From positions 62,001 to 126,000 of the forward strand of contig VZRS01014160.1 in assembly GCA_013398055.1 (NCBI GenBank): 64,000 bases of DNA, in the 5' to 3' direction. Origin of the DNA: Ifrita kowaldi. Lineage: Eukaryota; Chordata; Aves; Passeriformes; Cinclosomatidae. This document shows, piece by piece, positions 60,347 to 64,000 of the stretch; the first letter of the stretch is position 1, and every line of letters starts with the position of its first letter. Position numbers and translations under genes: made by a program. Under the pieces are notes generated by a model. The model saw only the letters and a list, made by a program, of their open reading frames with translations, ran no database searches and had not been told where the DNA came from.

Positions 60347-62602
60347 ATGTCGGACCTGGGGGACTGGTTCCGAAGTATCCCTCTGATCACCCGCTACTGG
60401 TTCGCCGGCTCCATCGCGGTGCCGCTGGTGGGCAAGCTGGGCCTTGTCAGCCCCATCAACCTCTTCCTCTGGCCTGACGCCTTCTTCTACCGCTTCCAGG
60501 TACGGGCCACACTACCGCTCCCTGCGTGCCCCGCGGCGCCCGCACAGTAGCTCAGCGTGGTTCTGTGCGCGCGCGGCCTTCTGGGAGTCGTAGTGCACGG
60601 CCGCGCTGCGGGGCCTCGCTGGGGTTGGGCGCGGGGCCGGGCGCTCCTTCGGTTCCGCGGCCGCGCTGGAGTAGCCGCGGACCGAGCCAACGCTCAGGGG
60701 TGACCGGGGTGACCAGAGCCCCTCCGGCGGGAGTCGAGCCGCCTTCCCGCTCAACCTGTGCAGGGCCTGCGGGCTGGGCCCGGGTTTAGCCGGTGCTCTG
60801 CCCGCAAGCCCTGGGCACCCACCGTGGTGACGGGCTGCGCGTCCCTGCCAGGGTGACAGAAGGAGTGCTGTTGACCCTGGCAGCCCTGTAGTTTGTCTTG
60901 TGCTTCATTCTGGTGTGTTTTTCCTAAATTTTCCGTGGGGGTTGTTCTGGCAGGCGCTAGATGTTGTGCCAAGGAGCTCTATGGCTGTGGCTGCAGGTGA
61001 CTTGCCCAGTTCTGTGTCATCGTGTGGCCGTGACTTTGGGCTTACAGGGTGTGCAAATATCCCAAACTGCAGCTGGCCCAAGAGGTTTTGAGGCAGAGCT
61101 TCTCGGGCGGGTCCAGCGGAGGTCAGCAAAGGTGATCAAGGAACTGGAGGATCTCTAATGAGAGATGGCTGAGGGAGCTGGGCCTCTTCAGCCTCGAGGA
61201 GAGAGGACTGAGAGGGGACCTCATCAATTTTTCTAGGTGTCAGAGGATGGACAAGTGGCAATGGGCATAAACTGATGCATGGGAAGTTCCACCTGAGCTG
61301 GGTGACTATGCACTGGAACAGATTGACCAGGGAGGCTGTAGAATCTCCCTCACTGGAGATGTTCAAGAGCTGAGTGCAGTCCTATCTCATGTGCTCTAGG
61401 ATGACCTGCTTGAGCAGGGAGGTTGGCCCAGCTGACACACTGTGGTCCCTTTTAACATGACCTATTCTGTGATTCTGTAAAGAGGTGCATCTTTTGCACC
61501 TTCTGGTTTGGAATTTGAAAAAACTTCTGTTTGGGATTGTCAGCTTCTGTGCTTAGGTATGGTCCATGTAAACTAACACCTAACACCTTGAGATCTCAGA
61601 CATGCAGTGTTTTTGGGTGCCTTAGCAATATCAAAAGTGGTCACAAACTGGACATTTTTCCTTGCTCTCACATTACAGGTTCATTGTTGGGGGAGAGCAG
61701 TCATTGGATGAGCTGAAAGTGGAGGAAGAGAAGAGATTTCAATCTTTAAATTTCTATTATACTGTCGCATTATATCTTCACTGAAGAAGGCTGACTGCAA
61801 AAAAAAAAAAAAAAATTAAAGCCATGGCTCTATCTACCTTGATTCATGTCTCCAACATATAGTAGCATAAATGACTGGTTTTCCCTCTAGTTCTGTTATT
61901 CGTTCTTGAGCTGTGATGTTCAGGATCCTAATACTCAGTTTGGAAATGTTGCTGCTTAAAGAGTTTGTTCATGAATGACCAGACATTTTCTGTCCTTGCT
62001 ACGTGCTGCCATGCAGTTGGCTATGCCCAATATTCATAGCTGGGAGACTGTCCCAGAGCAGATCCCAAATGTTGAGAGTAGCACATGCTGTCTGGAATGG
62101 TACACTAAAGGCTGTGAATTCCTTGGCCTCTGTTCAACAGGGAAAAATGGATTTTGTATGGCTGTTTTTAAAACAGGGTAGCATCCTTGCCAGTGAGTGT
62201 CTTTTGCACTGCAGTAAAGACACTACTGCAAAGATGTGATGGAAAGCAGTTCGGAAAGTTGTGTGTTATTTCTGGTGTAGTGTTAATAGCTTTGCTTATC
62301 AGATTGAAAAAAACACCACAACTATAAAAGCTGCTGAAGTAGCAGCAATTGATACTTGGGCTATTTTTAATCATCTTCTTGATGTTCCGAGTTTTCATTC
62401 ATTATCAAGTGATGAATGTAAACAAAAAGCCTGTGCGTATGAGTTCATTCTGCAGTTTATAAATATATCTTTCTCTTTTGATCTGGACAGATCTGGCGGC
62501 CGATAACAGCAACTTTCTTCTTCCCAGTGGGACCTGGAACGGGATTTCTCTACTTGGTGAATTTGTATTTCTTGTATCAATACTCATCACGATTAGAAAC
62601 AG
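60347..62602 (+). CDS. DERL1: DERL1, first two coding exons (gene continues past the window)
   Basis: Exon 1 60347-60499 (51 codons) and exon 2 62491-62602, both with GT-AG borders. The translation MSDLGDWFRSIPLITRYWFA and VPLVGKLGLVSPINLFLWPD matches Derlin-1. Exon 2 begins IWRPITATFFFPVGPGTGFL, which contains the WR motif of the L1 loop conserved in rhomboid-like pseudoproteases. Derlin-1 is a multi-pass ER membrane protein that helps pull misfolded proteins out of the ER with VCP/p97 and HRD1. The window covers the cytosolic N-terminus, first membrane helix and part of the first loop, about 88 of about 250 residues. Exon 2 ends in phase 1. The next expected exon (human GAFDGRPADY region) was not found up to 64000. 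The ATG fits the known N-terminus. Confidence 0.96.
60581..60595 (-). promoter_or_regulatory. Second ZNF143/THAP11-type motif, DERL1 intron 1
   Basis: The - strand reads GTGCACTACGACTCCCAG (60598-60581), again the ACTACNNNTCCCAG pattern, within the CpG island just after DERL1 exon 1. Confidence 0.5.
61098..61480 (+). mobile_element. CR1 LINE 3' portion in DERL1 intron 1
   Basis: 'ggtcagcaaaggtgatcaag', 'gagctgggcctcttcagcct', 'gagaggggacctcatcaatt' and a tail 'gacctattctgtgattctgt' identify a + strand CR1, same direction as DERL1. Diverged and non-coding. Confidence 0.9.
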
Positions 62603-64000
62603 GTATGTAATCCATTAAATTGTGTGCACCTGGTGAACCCTGCCTGGAACTGATAAGAGATGGCTCATCTCTCTGCTAGTTTATGTTGGTCAATGTGAAA
62701 CTGCTCTGAAAACTTATTTTCTGTGGCTGGCTCCTTCCCTTTAGGATCTGAACTTGATACTTATTTCAGTAGGAGGGCCTGGTGCTTTTAGTTGCTGGAT
62801 TTCAGGAAGTGAGTGGGGTAGACTAAAAGATTACGTTTACCTCCGTTTTTTTGTATCTGATGTCTTTTATCAGAGAAGGATGATGGAGCATAATGTAATA
62901 ATGGGTTTATCCATTGAGAGAAAATAACGTCAGTTTTTTCTTGTTTTAACAGGGATGCTAACTTGTGTTATTCTGTTGTTTGTGTTGAATTGAGAGATAC
63001 CTCCTACAAAAGAAGTCTACCCCTCTGCCTAACAGATATGTGGAAAAGAGACTAGAAGGATTTTCAGTTAAGGGGAAAAACCAAGTGAGAAAAGGAGATC
63101 TGATAATGGATCATTTCTCTCAGAAAAAGGGATTGTTGGTACAAAGTAGCTTCAAAACTGGTTTTGTTTTCCACTGCCCAGTTCGTTTAAGCTATACAAA
63201 AATTCGTTCAACTGACATAAATAATTAAAGTATTTGTCAAGCCAGACTCCTCCTGAAAGCCTTTGTGAACAAGAATTTCAGTATAGTTGTAATGGAATCT
63301 TAGAACTGATGGTGTAAAGGGGAATGCATTGCAAGGTGATGTTTGGGAAGTCCCATGAGAGAGAAGAGATCCCTGGCAGACCTGCCATCCAGAGAGTACT
63401 GTGGAATCACATTTAAGAAGAGTAGCAGGGAAAGGGAGGAGTAGTGCCAGATGATATTTGGCTGTTTTCTTAGTGAAAGTTAAGTAGTAGTTTAATAGCT
63501 AGAAATGGTTCCTGCTTCTCTTTGAGCCTTTCTGCAGTAGATCATGAGCACATGAGAGTGCTGGCATTTGTGACTGGGCAAAGGTAGGTGTAGTAAGAGT
63601 TCCTGGTTAATTATGCAAACTGAAAGACCTCACTGCTTGTATATCTACTTACAAAATGCTCTAGTTGTCTGTGCTGTGGCACAAATACCATGAAAGGGAT
63701 TAAATTTCTGCTGTACAACACATCTGGATTTTGAAACTGGGAAGTCAGCTGTGTTGTTTGAACCAATGCATTTCTTTTATATTACAGTCATTTTTTCTGG
63801 GTGTAAATGAAGTCCCTTGTTAGGTTGGCCCTTCTTTCTGCGGAAAAGGCCTGAATCCTTCTGTAGTTGGAAGGTGTATAAGTTACTGATAAGGTTTAGA
63901 GGTGGAGGTCAGCATTGGTCTATGCCTCCTTTTGTCTGAAACTGAGAAGGTGAAACTTCTATTTTTGGCATCGTGCATGGTTTTTGAGCACACACTGCTG
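62603..64000. other. DERL1 intron 2 (5' part)
   Basis: AT-rich intronic sequence after the donor GTATGT at 62603. No further DERL1 exon, RNA gene or named repeat seen before the window ends. Confidence 0.6.

Noticed and set aside
1..64000. CRISPR arrays, phage or bacterial defence systems, operons
   Set aside because: The window is vertebrate nuclear DNA with spliced genes and CR1 elements. No regularly spaced identical repeats or prokaryotic gene clusters are present.

Overview
This window is bird nuclear DNA. The evidence is intron-rich vertebrate genes, many chicken-repeat-1 (CR1) LINE fragments (tails of the form AATCATAGAATGGTTTGGGTTGG or its complement), one bird-type LTR fragment and a eukaryotic elongator tRNA-Met. 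From memory of the human proteins, the gene order C8orf76 - FAM83A - TBC1D31 - DERL1 matches human 8q24.13. The species cannot be named from the sequence.

Layout. Positions 1-4.9 kb are non-coding flank holding a false-looking duplicated block around a 170-N gap. C8orf76 (+, 4999-13398, five coding exons) starts in a CpG island. Positions 13.5-22.2 kb are gene-free and contain a pile of CR1 fragments, an LTR piece, a short N gap and a ~61-bp minisatellite. FAM83A (-, 32774-22206, four coding exons) is complete. A second CpG island (about 33.7-35.2 kb) carries a pentanucleotide repeat and a tRNA-Met(CAT) gene. TBC1D31 (-, 59290-36492) was rebuilt as 22 coding exons that stay in frame throughout (1079 codons plus stop). 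DERL1 (+, from 60347) is head to head with TBC1D31 across a CpG-island promoter; only its first two coding exons are inside the window.

How the genes relate. They are not an operon or a known pathway unit. C8orf76 has no settled function. FAM83A is a CK1-binding scaffold in growth-factor signalling. TBC1D31 is a centriolar-satellite/ciliogenesis protein. DERL1 is an ER-associated degradation channel component. TBC1D31 and DERL1 probably share a bidirectional promoter with ETS, GC-box and ZNF143/THAP11-type motifs.

Quality. Besides the 170-N and 18-N gaps there are four single Ns (5031, 59207, 59316, 59681), all inside GC-rich promoter islands. The one at 5031 breaks the C8orf76 frame and probably hides tens of bases. 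I found no evidence of a new biological system. The points most worth checking are the assembly faults at promoters, the CR1 touching the TBC1D31 start, and an exon-like open stretch at 2323-2398.
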